NCBI GenBank assembly: GCA_963997635.1
Contig: CAXEND010000011.1
Location: 1 to 64,000 of the forward strand
Source of the DNA: GCA-2728135 sp002728135
Lineage (GTDB): Bacteria > Pseudomonadota > Alphaproteobacteria > UBA828
Direction: 5' to 3'
DNA: 64,000 nt
Position 1 is the first letter of the stretch; each line of letters opens with the position of its first letter. Positions 1 to 8,701 of this stretch are shown piece by piece. The position numbers and the translations under genes were made by a program. The notes under the pieces are model-generated. The model searched no databases. It worked only from the letters and a program-made list of their open reading frames with translations, and had not been told where the DNA came from.

Positions 1-510
1 TATTAGGTCAATGGATGTTTTTTTAAAAATTTTTGATGCTATATCCAAGGCCTTCAAAGACTCATTGCAAGTATGAGAACGACCTAAAAACTTCAAATCT
101 TTATCGTTTAAAGCTTGAACCCCAAGAGACAGTCTGTTTACGCCAGCATTTTTAAACCCGTTAAATTTAACTAAATCTACAGAATTTGGGTTTGCCTCTA
201 AAGAAATTTCTAATTTATCACTGAATTTCCAGTATCTTTCTAATGTAGATATAATTTTTTCAACAAATTTAGGTGGCATTAAAGAAGGTGTTCCTCCACC
301 AAAAAAAATAGAACCTATTTCTAACGGTGAATCGTGAATGAAATTTTTTATAGAATGAATCTCTGATATATAAGCAGAAATCATTTTTTTATAATCAAAG
401 TTAGTTCTTACATGACTATTGAAATCGCAATATGGGCATTTTGATAAGCAAAATGGCCAATGAATATATATCGAAATCTGTTGAAGCAATGGATTATTCT
501 TTTTATTCAT
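1..510 (-). CDS. hemW: HemW-like radical SAM protein, N-terminal part (runs off the window)
   Basis: The first 170 codons of a minus-strand gene are visible; the C-terminal half lies before base 1. The protein starts MNKKNNPLLQQISIYIHWPF and continues with the radical SAM cluster CLSKCPYCDF (CxxxCxxC), then FFGGGTPSL, LEANPNS and a RLSLGVQ segment. These are hallmarks of HemW, an S-adenosylmethionine and heme-binding protein related to oxygen-independent coproporphyrinogen oxidase and thought to deliver heme. HemW differs from true HemN by length and context, and only the N-terminal part can be judged here. The ATG at 508-510 lies two bases after the rdgB stop, so rph, rdgB and hemW look like one transcription unit, an order common in alphaproteobacteria. 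Confidence 0.9.
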   Translation of the reverse strand, partial: MNKKNNPLLQQISIYIHWPFCLSKCPYCDFNSHVRTNFDYKKMISAYISEIHSIKNFIHDSPLEIGSIFFGGGTPSLMPPKFVEKIISTLERYWKFSDKLEISLEANPNSVDLVKFNGFKNAGVNRLSLGVQALNDKDLKFLGRSHTCNESLKALDIASKIFKKTSIDLI

Positions 511-512
511 TT

Positions 513-1136
513 TTATTTTAGGCCATTGATAGCAATACATCTGTCTACTAATTGCTTGAAAGCACTAGCTCTATGGCTCATAGCGTGTTTTCTTTTTGGA
601 TTCATTTCTCCAAAAGTTATTTTAAATCCATTGGGAATAAAAATCGGGTCATACCCAAATCCTTGTTGACCACGAGGGGGGAATGATAGCGTCCCATCAA
701 TTCTTCCAACAAAGGTATCGCAGTAAAAATCTTCCCAACATAGAGAAAGTGCACATATAAAATATGCAGATTGACCACCTGGTGTTTCACCAGAGTCGAT
801 TATTTCATTTTCTATACGTTTGATTCCTACTGAAAAATTTTTATCTTTTCCTGCCCAGCGAGCGGAATAGATTCCTGGTTTTCCACCAAGTAAATCAACA
901 CATAATCCTGAGTCATCAGCTAATGCTGGTTTAGAACAAGCTGATGCTGCATGTTTAGCTTTTAATTCAGCGTTTTCAGAAAATGTTTTGCCTGTTTCAT
1001 CGGGTTCTTCTAATCCAAGATTACTTGCAGAAATAGCTCTCATACCAAAGGGTTTTAACAATTCTCCAATCTCAGTAACTTTTCCTGAATTATGGCTAGC
1101 AATCACTATCTCGTTATCTTTAAATACTCTTGGCAT
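513..1136 (-). CDS. rdgB: dITP/XTP pyrophosphatase (RdgB/HAM1 family)
   Basis: This 207-residue protein hydrolyses non-canonical purine nucleoside triphosphates such as dITP and XTP to monophosphates, keeping them out of DNA. Family motifs are clear: IASHNSGKVTEI near the N-terminus (substrate and phosphate binding), a TFSENAELKA segment, ADDSGLCVDLLGGKPGIYSA in the middle, and GFGYDPIFIP followed by the conserved KRKHAMSHRA stretch near the C-terminus. Length is normal for the family (about 200 residues). The start overlaps the end of rph by 17 bases, and hemW follows two bases after the stop, so translation is probably coupled across the three genes. Confidence 0.95.
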   Translation of the reverse strand: MPRVFKDNEIVIASHNSGKVTEIGELLKPFGMRAISASNLGLEEPDETGKTFSENAELKAKHAASACSKPALADDSGLCVDLLGGKPGIYSARWAGKDKNFSVGIKRIENEIIDSGETPGGQSAYFICALSLCWEDFYCDTFVGRIDGTLSFPPRGQQGFGYDPIFIPNGFKITFGEMNPKRKHAMSHRASAFKQLVDRCIAINGLK

Positions 1137-1863
1137 TATGTAAATTTCCCGAGGTAAGTGTTTGTCTTTGTTTTTCTATAATTTTTGAAACACCCTGTTC
1201 TGCTAGAGTAAGTAATTGATTAAATTCCCCTTTAGAGAAGGGGTTAGTTTCAGCTGTTGCTTGAATTTCAACTATTTCACCTTCTCCGGTTATAATAAAG
1301 TTCGCATCAGTATCAGCATTAGAGTCTTCAGCATAATCTAAATCTAAAATAGATTCATTTTTATATATTCCGCAGCTAACAGCGGCCACCTCTGAAAATA
1401 ATGGCATGTTTTTAATAGTCCCGTCTTCTAAAAGTTTTAGGAACGCTAAATATAGTGCAAGATATGCTCCACTTATTGAGGCAGTCCTCGTTCCCCCATC
1501 AGCTTGGATAACATCACAATCAATTGTTAGCTGTCTTTCCCCGAAAGCAGTTAAATCGGTCACTGCTCTAAGTGATCTACCGATTAGTCGTTGTATTTCG
1601 TGTGTGCGGCCACTTTGCTTTCCTCTTGCAGCTTCTCTATTTATTCTGCTACCAGTTGATCTAGGCAACATCCCATACTCTGCAGTAACCCATCCTCTAC
1701 CTGTATTTCTCAAAAATGGGGGGACACGGTCCTCTATACTGGCCGTACATAAGACTTTCGTTTCTCCAAAGGATACAAGGCAAGAACCTTCAGCGTGAAT
1801 ATTTACATTTAATTCAAATCTAATTTTACGTAACTGATTTGAACTCCGGCCGGACGGTCGCAT
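1120..1863 (-). CDS. rph: Ribonuclease PH
   Basis: A 247-residue phosphorolytic 3'-5' exoribonuclease that trims the 3' ends of tRNA precursors. It begins MRPSGRSSNQLRKIRFE, the usual RNase PH opening, and carries GRGWVTAEYGMLPRST, RIGRSLRAV-like QRLIGRSLRAVTDL, TIDCDVIQADGGTRTASISG (the phosphate and catalytic region) and the C-terminal EIQATAETNPF. The length is close to the typical 238-240 residues. An AAGGAA ribosome binding site lies about eight bases before the ATG. The gene is divergent from hrcA across 170 bases, a conserved alphaproteobacterial arrangement. Confidence 0.96.
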   Translation of the reverse strand: MRPSGRSSNQLRKIRFELNVNIHAEGSCLVSFGETKVLCTASIEDRVPPFLRNTGRGWVTAEYGMLPRSTGSRINREAARGKQSGRTHEIQRLIGRSLRAVTDLTAFGERQLTIDCDVIQADGGTRTASISGAYLALYLAFLKLLEDGTIKNMPLFSEVAAVSCGIYKNESILDLDYAEDSNADTDANFIITGEGEIVEIQATAETNPFSKGEFNQLLTLAEQGVSKIIEKQRQTLTSGNLHNAKSI

Positions 1864-1966
1864 CAGAGATTCCTTATTGTGATGTTAAGAGATAAGTTTA
1901 AAGGTACATTGTGTAATTCAAATCGTAAAGTATGTCTTATAGGGATAATTCAAATATTTAGTCATA

Positions 1967-1995
1967 TTGACGGCTTTTATGCTCGTTACTACATT
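1967..1995 (+). promoter_or_regulatory. Candidate housekeeping promoter for hrcA-grpE
   Basis: TTGACG (1967-1972) matches the -35 consensus at five of six bases. After a 17-base spacer, TACATT (1990-1995) is a fair -10 box. It lies 39 bases before the hrcA ATG in the divergent rph/hrcA region. I saw no CIRCE inverted repeat here, so hrcA does not look self-controlled through CIRCE. Confidence 0.45.
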
Positions 1996-2033
1996 CTAAT
2001 AGAATACATAAAATTAAAGGTTTTGTTAAAGAT

Positions 2034-3071
2034 ATGCTAGATGAACTCAACAAACGTTCTCGACAGGTATTACGTAGGCTAATTGAAGAATATATGGCTA
2101 CTGGTCTACCCGTTGCTTCTAGGACGTTGGCCAAACGCCTTGAGCTTCCAATATCTTCGGCTACAGTAAGAAATGTAATGTCAGATCTAGAAGATATGGG
2201 CCTGCTTTACGCTCCTCATACTTCATCTGGTAGGCTGCCTACTCAGCTTGGCTTGAGGTTTTTTGTAGATGGTTTACTCGAGATAGGTAATCTTACTGAC
2301 AGTGAAAGAGCTAATATTGAAGGAAAATGTCAAGCTGCAGGTCGTACATTGGATGAATTACTTGGAGAGGCAACAGAAACATTATCAGGGCTTTCTCGTT
2401 GTGCAGGATTGGTTCTTTCTCCTAAAGAAAACGCACCATTTCGACAAGTGGAATTTGTAAGTATTGGCAAAGGAAGAGCTTTGTTGGTTTTGGTTAATGA
2501 ATCTGGTCTTGTAGAGAATCGTGTAATTGAAGTTCCAGTGGGTATCACTCAAGCGTCCTTAATTCAAGCAACAAACTATTTGAATTCAAGGCTTAGTGGT
2601 AGAACTCTTGATGAGGCTTATATTAAAATAAAAGAAGAAATAGATGCTCATCAAACAGAGATCGATGAGCTTTCAACAAAAATTGTTGAGGCAGGTCTAG
2701 CTACTAAAGTTGAAGACTCAAAAAAATCAAGTGTTTTGATTGTTAGGGGAAGAGCCAATCTATTAGATGAAATACAGGGTGCTCGAGAAATTGATAGATT
2801 AAGATCATTATTTGAAGCACTTGACGAAAAATCAGATTTAAAAAGATTGCTAGAATCAACACGTAATGCAGAAGGAGTACAAATTTTTATCGGAGCAGAA
2901 AGTGAGCTTTTTCGAGATACTGATAGCTCAATGGTGGTAGCTCCTTATCGAGATAGTAAACAACATTTTGTTGGAGCAATTGGCGTTATAGGACCAACCA
3001 GACTAAATTACGCAAGAATAATTCCTATGGTGGATCATACGGCAGGAGTAATAAGCAGAATCTTGGGTTGA
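2034..3071 (+). CDS. hrcA: Heat-inducible transcription repressor HrcA
   Basis: A 345-residue repressor that binds CIRCE operators, typically upstream of groESL, and whose activity depends on GroEL. The N-terminal winged-helix domain (about residues 1-90) contains LNKRSRQVLRRLIEEYMATG and the recognition region SSATVRNVMSDLEDMGLL followed by the conserved HTSSGRLPT. A central GAF-like domain includes GLVLSPKENAPFRQVEFV and the C-terminus ends VIGPTRLNYARIIPMVDHTA, as expected. Length is normal. It is the first gene of hrcA-grpE. The CIRCE target is presumably elsewhere in the genome, because none was recognised in this window. Confidence 0.96.
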   Translation: MLDELNKRSRQVLRRLIEEYMATGLPVASRTLAKRLELPISSATVRNVMSDLEDMGLLYAPHTSSGRLPTQLGLRFFVDGLLEIGNLTDSERANIEGKCQAAGRTLDELLGEATETLSGLSRCAGLVLSPKENAPFRQVEFVSIGKGRALLVLVNESGLVENRVIEVPVGITQASLIQATNYLNSRLSGRTLDEAYIKIKEEIDAHQTEIDELSTKIVEAGLATKVEDSKKSSVLIVRGRANLLDEIQGAREIDRLRSLFEALDEKSDLKRLLESTRNAEGVQIFIGAESELFRDTDSSMVVAPYRDSKQHFVGAIGVIGPTRLNYARIIPMVDHTAGVISRILG

Positions 3072-3112
3072 CAATACAATCTGATCATCCCAAAGAATTA
3101 GAGAAGGAAGAT

Positions 3113-3772
3113 ATGCAGGATATTAAAAAAGAAAATACTGAAAACTTAGAACCTGAGTCCGAGGACAAAACAGAAAATATAGCAGACTTAGTAAGTGAAG
3201 AAGGAGATACTGGTGAGTCTATTCAATCATTAGATGAACTGAAGGAACAACTTTTAAGAGCTTTGGCTGACAATGAAAATGTTAGAAGAAGAGCTAAAAA
3301 AGAAGTTCAAGAAGCGAGTCAATTTGCAATTACAAATTTTTCAAGAGATCTGCTATCTGTGGCAGATAATATGGACAGAGCTCTTTCTTCTCTTCCAGCT
3401 GATTCATTGGAGGAAAATGATGCATTGGCAGCTATCGTAAATGGAATTAAAATGACAGCTCGCGAGCTAGAATCTATTCTAAAGAAATATAAAATTGAGA
3501 AAATTAATCCTTTAGATGAAAAGTTTGACTACAACTTTCATCAAGCAATGTTTGAAACTAAAGAGTCTGGTAAACCTGACGGTATTATCGTTGAGGTGCT
3601 TCAGCCAGGGTATATTTTGGGAGAAAGGCTACTTAGACCAGCTATGGTAGGAGTAGCCAAATCGAAAGAAATTGATGTTAATCAATCATCAGTAGAAGGG
3701 AAAAAATCCCAAGATTCTTCAGGTGAAGAGGATAAAAAATCCCAAGATTCTTCAGGTGAAGAGGATATATGA
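3113..3772 (+). CDS. grpE: Nucleotide exchange factor GrpE
   Basis: GrpE releases ADP from DnaK. This version has about 219 residues with an acidic, low-complexity N-terminal arm, the dimerising helix (LKEQLLRALADNENVRRRAK), and the beta domain ending GYILGERLLRPAMVGVAK. I chose the ATG at 3113 because AGAAGGAAG ends just before it. An upstream in-frame TTG at 3068 overlaps the hrcA stop and would add 15 residues, but I see no good binding site for it. The C-terminus carries an exact 11-residue tandem duplication (KKSQDSSGEED twice), unusual for GrpE. The gene sits between hrcA and dnaK, with which it functions. Confidence 0.93.
   Translation: MQDIKKENTENLEPESEDKTENIADLVSEEGDTGESIQSLDELKEQLLRALADNENVRRRAKKEVQEASQFAITNFSRDLLSVADNMDRALSSLPADSLEENDALAAIVNGIKMTARELESILKKYKIEKINPLDEKFDYNFHQAMFETKESGKPDGIIVEVLQPGYILGERLLRPAMVGVAKSKEIDVNQSSVEGKKSQDSSGEEDKKSQDSSGEEDI
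3701..3766 (+). repeat. Exact 33-base tandem duplication inside the 3' end of grpE
   Basis: Bases 3701-3733 and 3734-3766 are identical and directly adjacent. The unit is 33 bases, so the duplication keeps the frame and yields KKSQDSSGEED twice just before the stop. No divergence between the copies suggests a recent event. The tail lies outside the folded GrpE beta domain and is probably tolerated. Confidence 0.9.
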
Positions 3773-3884
3773 GTAAATAAACACTAAATCATTGAAAACA
3801 ATGAAAAGTATTAAACAAATATTCATTTTATTTAATATTTACTAAGAAAATTTTTATTTTTATTAAGGAAAATATTTTTTAACG

Positions 3885-3912
3885 CTTGCAGCGTAGAATC
3901 GCGACACCATAT
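3885..3912 (+). promoter_or_regulatory. RpoH (sigma-32) type heat-shock promoter for dnaK
   Basis: CTTGCAG (3885-3891), a 13-base spacer, and CACCATAT (3905-3912) match the RpoH consensus CTTGAAA-N(11-16)-CCCCATNT closely, including the diagnostic CTTG and CCAT cores. It lies 103 bases before the chosen dnaK ATG. Between grpE and this promoter (3789-3804) there is a small TCATTG/CAATGA hairpin with no T-run. Confidence 0.7.
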
Positions 3913-4015
3913 GAAGATCTTACAAGTCATAGGGAGACGAAATATAAAGACTAATTACGATAACAGAGTTTATCGTGTGAAGTTTTAATTTTTGAAAAAA
4001 TGGCAAGGAACTAAA

Positions 4016-5959
4016 ATGAGTAAAGTAATTGGTATTGATCTTGGTACGACCAACTCGTGCGTAGCTGTAATGGATGGATCCGAACCTAAAGTTATTGAAA
4101 ACGCTGAAGGTGCTCGCACAACTCCGTCAATTGTCGCTTTTGCAGAAGAAGGTGAGCGTTTGGTAGGTCAACCAGCAAAAAGGCAAGCAGTTACAAACCC
4201 TGACAATACAATTTTTGCCATTAAACGGTTGATAGGCCGTTCCTTTAAGGACCCTATGACGCAAAAAGATATCAAAATGGTTCCTTATTCAATCGTTGAT
4301 CATGCTAATGGTGATGCTTGGGTTGAGGCTAGAGGTGAAAAGTATAGCCCAAGTCAAATAAGTGCATTTACACTCCAAAAAATGAAGGAAACAGCAGAGT
4401 CTTATCTGGGAAGTGATGTGGAAAAAGCTGTTATTACAGTTCCCGCATACTTTAATGATGCACAACGACAAGCAACTAAGGACGCAGGTAAAATCGCTGG
4501 TCTTGACGTCTTAAGAATAATAAATGAGCCAACAGCTGCTGCCCTTGCTTACGGTCTAGATAAAGAAGCAACAGGGACAATTGTTGTTTATGATCTTGGA
4601 GGTGGAACCTTCGATGTTTCTATCCTTGAAATAGGTGACGGGGTGTTTGAGGTTAAGTCTACTAATGGAGACACTTTCCTTGGTGGAGAGGATTTTGATC
4701 TACGTTTGCTCGAATATCTCGCAGACGAATTTAAGAAAGAAAATGGAATAGACTTAAGAGATGACCGTCTAGCACTTCAAAGACTAAAAGAAGCAGCCGA
4801 AAAAGCTAAAATTGAGCTTTCTAGCTCCATGCAAACAGAAGTAAATTTGCCCTTTATTACCGCTGATCAATCCGGACCAAAACATTTAACGCTAAAAATT
4901 ACTAGAGCAAAACTTGAAGCTTTAGTTGAAGACTTAGTTCAGCGTACAATCGATCCTTGTAAAGCAGCTCTTAAAGATGCAGGGCTCTCTGCAGGCGAAG
5001 TTGGTGAGGTTATTTTAGTTGGTGGAATGACTCGAATGCCAAAGGTAATTGATACGGTCAAGGCATTTTTTGGTAAAGACCCAAATAGGGGCGTTAACCC
5101 TGATGAAGTAGTGGCAGTTGGAGCGGCGATCCAAGCAGGCGTTCTACAAGGTGATGTTAAGGATGTTTTGCTTTTAGACGTAACCCCTTTATCATTAGGC
5201 ATAGAAACTCTAGGCGGAGTTTTTACACGATTAATTGAACGTAATACAACTATTCCAACCAAGAAAAGCCAAATTTTTTCTACCGCTGATGATGGCCAAA
5301 CAGCAGTAACCATTAGAGTTTTTCAGGGTGAGAGAGAAATGGCGTCAGACAACAAATTACTTGGACAATTTGACTTAGTCGGTATACCTCCAGCTCCAAG
5401 AGGAATGCCACAAATTGAAGTAACATTTGATATAGATGCTAACGGCTTAGTCAATGTTTCAGCAAAGGATAAGGCCACCGCAAAGGAACAACAAATACGT
5501 ATACAAGCTTCTGGTGGACTTAACGATGATGAAATTAATGAGATGGTAAATAATGCAGAAGCACATGCTGAAGAAGATAAGAAACGTAAAGAGTTAGTAG
5601 AAGCTCGAAATCATGCAGATAGCTTAATTCACAGTGTTGAAAAAAACCTTGAAGAATTTGGTGAAGAAGTTTCTGAGGAGGAAAAATCATCAATAAATAC
5701 TGCAATTTCTGACTTACGGGAAACTTTATCTGAAGAGGATCCAGCCCTAATCCAGACAAAAACTGAAGCTCTTGCTCAAGCCTCAATGAAACTGGGTGAA
5801 GCTATGTACAAAAAACAGCAGGATGCCGCAGGAGAATCAACTACCAAAACAGACCCTAATAACGCAGACTCAGGTAGCTCAGGTGATGGTAAAGATGAAG
5901 ATGTTATAGACGCACCTTTTGAGGAACTTGATGAAGAAGAAAAAAAAGATAAATCATAA
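4016..5959 (+). CDS. dnaK: Molecular chaperone DnaK (Hsp70)
   Basis: The ATP-dependent Hsp70 chaperone. From the ATG at 4016 it has 647 residues starting MSKVIGIDLGTTNSCVAVMD (phosphate-1 loop). The ATPase domain shows AVITVPAYFNDAQRQATKDA, RIINEPTAAALAYGLD, YDLGGGTFDVSILE and VGGMTRMPKV. The linker DVLLLDVTPLSLGIET leads to the substrate domain, and the C-terminus ends in an acidic EELDEEE tail. AAGGAA lies five bases before this ATG; an in-frame TTG at 3992 would add eight residues without family support. Length is normal. The gene is preceded by an RpoH-type promoter and followed by dnaJ. Confidence 0.98.
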   Translation: MSKVIGIDLGTTNSCVAVMDGSEPKVIENAEGARTTPSIVAFAEEGERLVGQPAKRQAVTNPDNTIFAIKRLIGRSFKDPMTQKDIKMVPYSIVDHANGDAWVEARGEKYSPSQISAFTLQKMKETAESYLGSDVEKAVITVPAYFNDAQRQATKDAGKIAGLDVLRIINEPTAAALAYGLDKEATGTIVVYDLGGGTFDVSILEIGDGVFEVKSTNGDTFLGGEDFDLRLLEYLADEFKKENGIDLRDDRLALQRLKEAAEKAKIELSSSMQTEVNLPFITADQSGPKHLTLKITRAKLEALVEDLVQRTIDPCKAALKDAGLSAGEVGEVILVGGMTRMPKVIDTVKAFFGKDPNRGVNPDEVVAVGAAIQAGVLQGDVKDVLLLDVTPLSLGIETLGGVFTRLIERNTTIPTKKSQIFSTADDGQTAVTIRVFQGEREMASDNKLLGQFDLVGIPPAPRGMPQIEVTFDIDANGLVNVSAKDKATAKEQQIRIQASGGLNDDEINEMVNNAEAHAEEDKKRKELVEARNHADSLIHSVEKNLEEFGEEVSEEEKSSINTAISDLRETLSEEDPALIQTKTEALAQASMKLGEAMYKKQQDAAGESTTKTDPNNADSGSSGDGKDEDVIDAPFEELDEEEKKDKS

Positions 5960-6037
5960 TAATTCAAAATTAGCTTTGTTTAAAATTAACTATAGATTTC
6001 TCTCAAAAAAACCAGCTATTTTTATGTAAGGATATAC

Positions 6038-7177
6038 ATGAGTAAAGCGGACTATTATCAAGCCTTAGGTGTTGAGAGAGGGGTCTCAGACGTAGATTTG
6101 AAAAAAGCTTATCGTAAGCTTGCTATGAAATACCATCCCGATAAAAATCCTGATGATAAAGCTGCTGAACAAAAATTCAAGGAATTATCAGAAGCATATC
6201 ATGTTCTCTCTGATAAGGAAAAACGTGCAGCTTACGATCAATTTGGACATGCAGCATTTGAGGCAGGTTCAGGAGCAGGGGCTCAAGGATTTGATTTTGA
6301 TTTTCGATCCGGTTTTGCAGATGTATTTGATGACTTGTTTGGGGAATTTATGGGCGGAGGTCGCCGTGGAGGAGGACAAAGAACCCATTCACGAGGTGCA
6401 GATTTAAGGTATAATTTAGATATAAATCTTGAAGATGCCTTTTCAGGAAAACAGGCTCGTGTAAAAGTTCCGTCAGTTATTGTGTGTGATAGTTGTAGTG
6501 GAAGCGGTGCAAGAAGTGGAACAAATCCAACTAACTGTGGAACTTGCAGTGGGCACGGAAAAGTTAGAGCTCAGCAAGGTTTTTTTACTATAGAGCGTAC
6601 TTGTCCTACCTGCCAAGGATCCGGTGAGGTAATAACAGATCCATGTTCTAATTGTAGAGGGTCAGGTCGATCTCAAAAGGAAAAAACACTTTCTGTAAAT
6701 ATTCCTTCTGGTGTTGAAGATGGAACACGTATCCGTCTTGCTGGTGAGGGTGAGGCAGGTGCACGTGGTGCACCATCAGGTGATTTATATATTTTTCTAT
6801 CCATATCACCACATCATATTTTTGAGCGTGATGGAAGAAATATACACTGCAAGGTTCCAATACCAATGGTTCGTGCGAGTCTGGGTGGAAATGTCGAAGT
6901 ACCTACCCTTGGGGGAGGAAGAGCTAGACTAAACATTCCTGCTGGAACACAGCCAGGCCAAAAATTCAGGTTACGTGGAAAAGGTATGACATCACTTAAT
7001 AATTCTTCTAAAGGAGATATGTATGTGCATGTCAATGTGGAGACGCCAGTTAATCTTACAAAAAAACAAAAAGAGTTACTTGATGAGTTTGATAAGTCTA
7101 GTAAATCTGGTCATAGTCCAGAATCAGAAGGTTTTTTTTCTAAAGTAAGGGATATCTGGGAAGATTTGAAAGACTAG
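6038..7177 (+). CDS. dnaJ: Chaperone protein DnaJ
   Basis: A 379-residue class I J-protein that stimulates DnaK ATPase and delivers clients. The J domain (about residues 1-70) carries the HPD motif in YHPDKNPDD. A Gly/Phe-rich stretch (GAGAQGFDFDFRSGF and GGGRRGGG) follows. The zinc-binding domain has all four CxxCxGxG repeats: CDSCSGSG, CGTCSGHG, CPTCQGSG and CSNCRGSG. The C-terminal substrate domains complete the protein. It lies 78 bases after dnaK and no separate promoter was evident, so co-transcription is likely. Confidence 0.98.
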   Translation: MSKADYYQALGVERGVSDVDLKKAYRKLAMKYHPDKNPDDKAAEQKFKELSEAYHVLSDKEKRAAYDQFGHAAFEAGSGAGAQGFDFDFRSGFADVFDDLFGEFMGGGRRGGGQRTHSRGADLRYNLDINLEDAFSGKQARVKVPSVIVCDSCSGSGARSGTNPTNCGTCSGHGKVRAQQGFFTIERTCPTCQGSGEVITDPCSNCRGSGRSQKEKTLSVNIPSGVEDGTRIRLAGEGEAGARGAPSGDLYIFLSISPHHIFERDGRNIHCKVPIPMVRASLGGNVEVPTLGGGRARLNIPAGTQPGQKFRLRGKGMTSLNNSSKGDMYVHVNVETPVNLTKKQKELLDEFDKSSKSGHSPESEGFFSKVRDIWEDLKD

Positions 7178-7280
7178 TAAATAGGAAAAATTTAATATAG
7201 ACCATATTTTTTCTTACTAGATGAAGAATAATAATCCATTCTATAATAACAGTATACTAATAATCATTAAGGATAGTCTG

Positions 7281-8096
7281 ATGGCTGCTGAAGACCTCAA
7301 AATAGGAATACCTGGTGCAGCTGGTAGAATGGGCAGGATTTTAATTGAAACAATAGTATCTGCCCAGCAAGTAAATTTAATAGCTGTAACAGAAGTATCT
7401 GATCACAAGAGTATAGGAACCGATGCTGGTAGTCTTATAGGACTAGATAACCTGGGAATAGAAGTTACCACTGATGCGGATAGAATGTTTGAGCTATCAG
7501 ATGTTGTAATTGATTTTACACTTCCTGATGTAACCGAAAAGCACTTAGAATTAGCTGTTAAGCATAATACTATATTAATAGTTGGTACAACTGGCTTTGA
7601 AAAAACAACAGAAAATTTGTTTCAAACTGCCTCAAAACACATCGCAATAGTTAAAGCTCCAAATATGAGTTTGAGTGTTAATCTACTTCTAGGTCTTACT
7701 GAGCAGGTAGCAAATATACTTGATGATGACTACGATATTGAAATTTTGGAAATGCATCATCGTCATAAAGTAGATTCCCCATCTGGAACCGCACTTGCAC
7801 TTGGTGGTGCGGCAGCAAAAGGCAGAAAAATATCATTAAAGGATACAAAAATAACGGATCGTGATGGATTGACAGGTCCTCGTACCCGCGGAACAATAGG
7901 TTTTTCTGCAATTCGAGGCGGAGACGTAGTAGGTGATCACACAGTTATTTTTGCAGCAGAAGGTGAGAGAATAGAACTCACCCACAAATCTTCAAGTCGA
8001 CAAACCTATGCCCGAGGTGCTGTTGCTGCCGCAGTTTGGGCCAGTAGGAGGGAGCCTGGATTATATTCAATGAAGGATGTATTGGGTCTAGACTAG
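7281..8096 (+). CDS. dapB: 4-hydroxy-tetrahydrodipicolinate reductase
   Basis: DapB catalyses the NAD(P)H-dependent reduction step of the diaminopimelate/lysine pathway. The ATG at 7281 gives 271 residues, matching the family, and AAGGAT lies six bases before it; an upstream in-frame ATG at 7221 would add 20 unsupported residues. The nucleotide-binding loop is GIPGAAGRMGR, followed by VIDFTLPD, GTTGF and the catalytic region EMHHRHKVDSPSGTA. The C-terminus has GDHTVIFAAEGERIELTHKS. It follows dnaJ by about 100 bases on the same strand. A weak TAATGA/TCATTA inverted repeat (8121-8140) lies after the stop. Confidence 0.96.
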   Translation: MAAEDLKIGIPGAAGRMGRILIETIVSAQQVNLIAVTEVSDHKSIGTDAGSLIGLDNLGIEVTTDADRMFELSDVVIDFTLPDVTEKHLELAVKHNTILIVGTTGFEKTTENLFQTASKHIAIVKAPNMSLSVNLLLGLTEQVANILDDDYDIEILEMHHRHKVDSPSGTALALGGAAAKGRKISLKDTKITDRDGLTGPRTRGTIGFSAIRGGDVVGDHTVIFAAEGERIELTHKSSSRQTYARGAVAAAVWASRREPGLYSMKDVLGLD

Positions 8097-8146
8097 AGTT
8101 AAAATTTTGTTGAAGTAAGTTAATGATATAAGTGTCATTATATACT

Positions 8147-8614
8147 TTATGATTTGTCCGATGCTGTTTTTAGTGCTTCACAAAATGTCATTCTTTCTTC
8201 AGACGTTAAAAAAGTGCCTAAAGTAATTTGTTGACGATGTGATCTTAAAAAACTTGAGTGTTATATTTTTATCAACGTCTATTATTACATTTAGCCAGAA
8301 GGGATTGAAGATAAACTCGTGATATTTACCATTTAGTTGAGATATCTTAATTTTTACAGAGTTAGATGAAACAATAACACGCTCTTAGTTTTTTCCTGTC
8401 CAGTAATTGATTTTGAAAGCTAAGATAACTAGAGCAAAATCTAAACAAAAGAACCCAATTATTGGCCAAGCTCCAGCTATAGCAAAATAAATACTTAGAC
8501 CATCAGAAACTGAGAAAAAAACAATATGAAAATTAAAAAACCGATGGTTGAAAGTGTTCTATTTGGCCTAAGAATAGCTTTAAAATAGATACTTTCATGA
8601 TCATTATTATAGCC
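8147..8614 (-). pseudogene. Decayed DUF2244 membrane protein gene
   Basis: No intact frame exists in this ~600-base gap, but the minus strand encodes three collinear pieces of a DUF2244 protein, a family that often neighbours nth in alphaproteobacteria. Piece 1 (about 8614-8522) reads ILRPNRTLSTIGF. Piece 2 (8514-8253) reads GAWPIIGFFCLDF, then AFKINYWTGKN, a stop, ERVIVSS and FNPFWLNV. Piece 3 (8246-8147) reads SHRQQITLGTFLTSEER and ends at TAA. Lesions: a one-base loss in a seven-T tract (8515-8521), a TAA (8385-8387) where the family has Tyr, a one-base gain in a six-T tract (8247-8252), and no start codon between the upstream stop and the first conserved residues. Frame arithmetic agrees with one loss and one gain. 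Confidence 0.8.
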
Positions 8615-8701
8615 TTATTGGCTCCATGAATTGCACATTAATCATAAAATACACCCAATTAACTATAAAATCTTATTTTTAAATAATATTATGTGAGCAT
8701 A

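Noticed and set aside
1406..1798. 130-codon open frame on the plus strand
   Set aside because: It is antisense to the conserved rph gene, with no ribosome binding site or known motif.
1864..2033. CIRCE operator upstream of hrcA or dnaK
   Set aside because: I looked for TTAGCACTC-N9-GAGTGCTAA in both leaders and did not find it.
3789..3804. TCATTG/CAATGA hairpin as grpE terminator
   Set aside because: The loop is four A and the stem is six bases with no following T-run, so it is too weak to list as a terminator.
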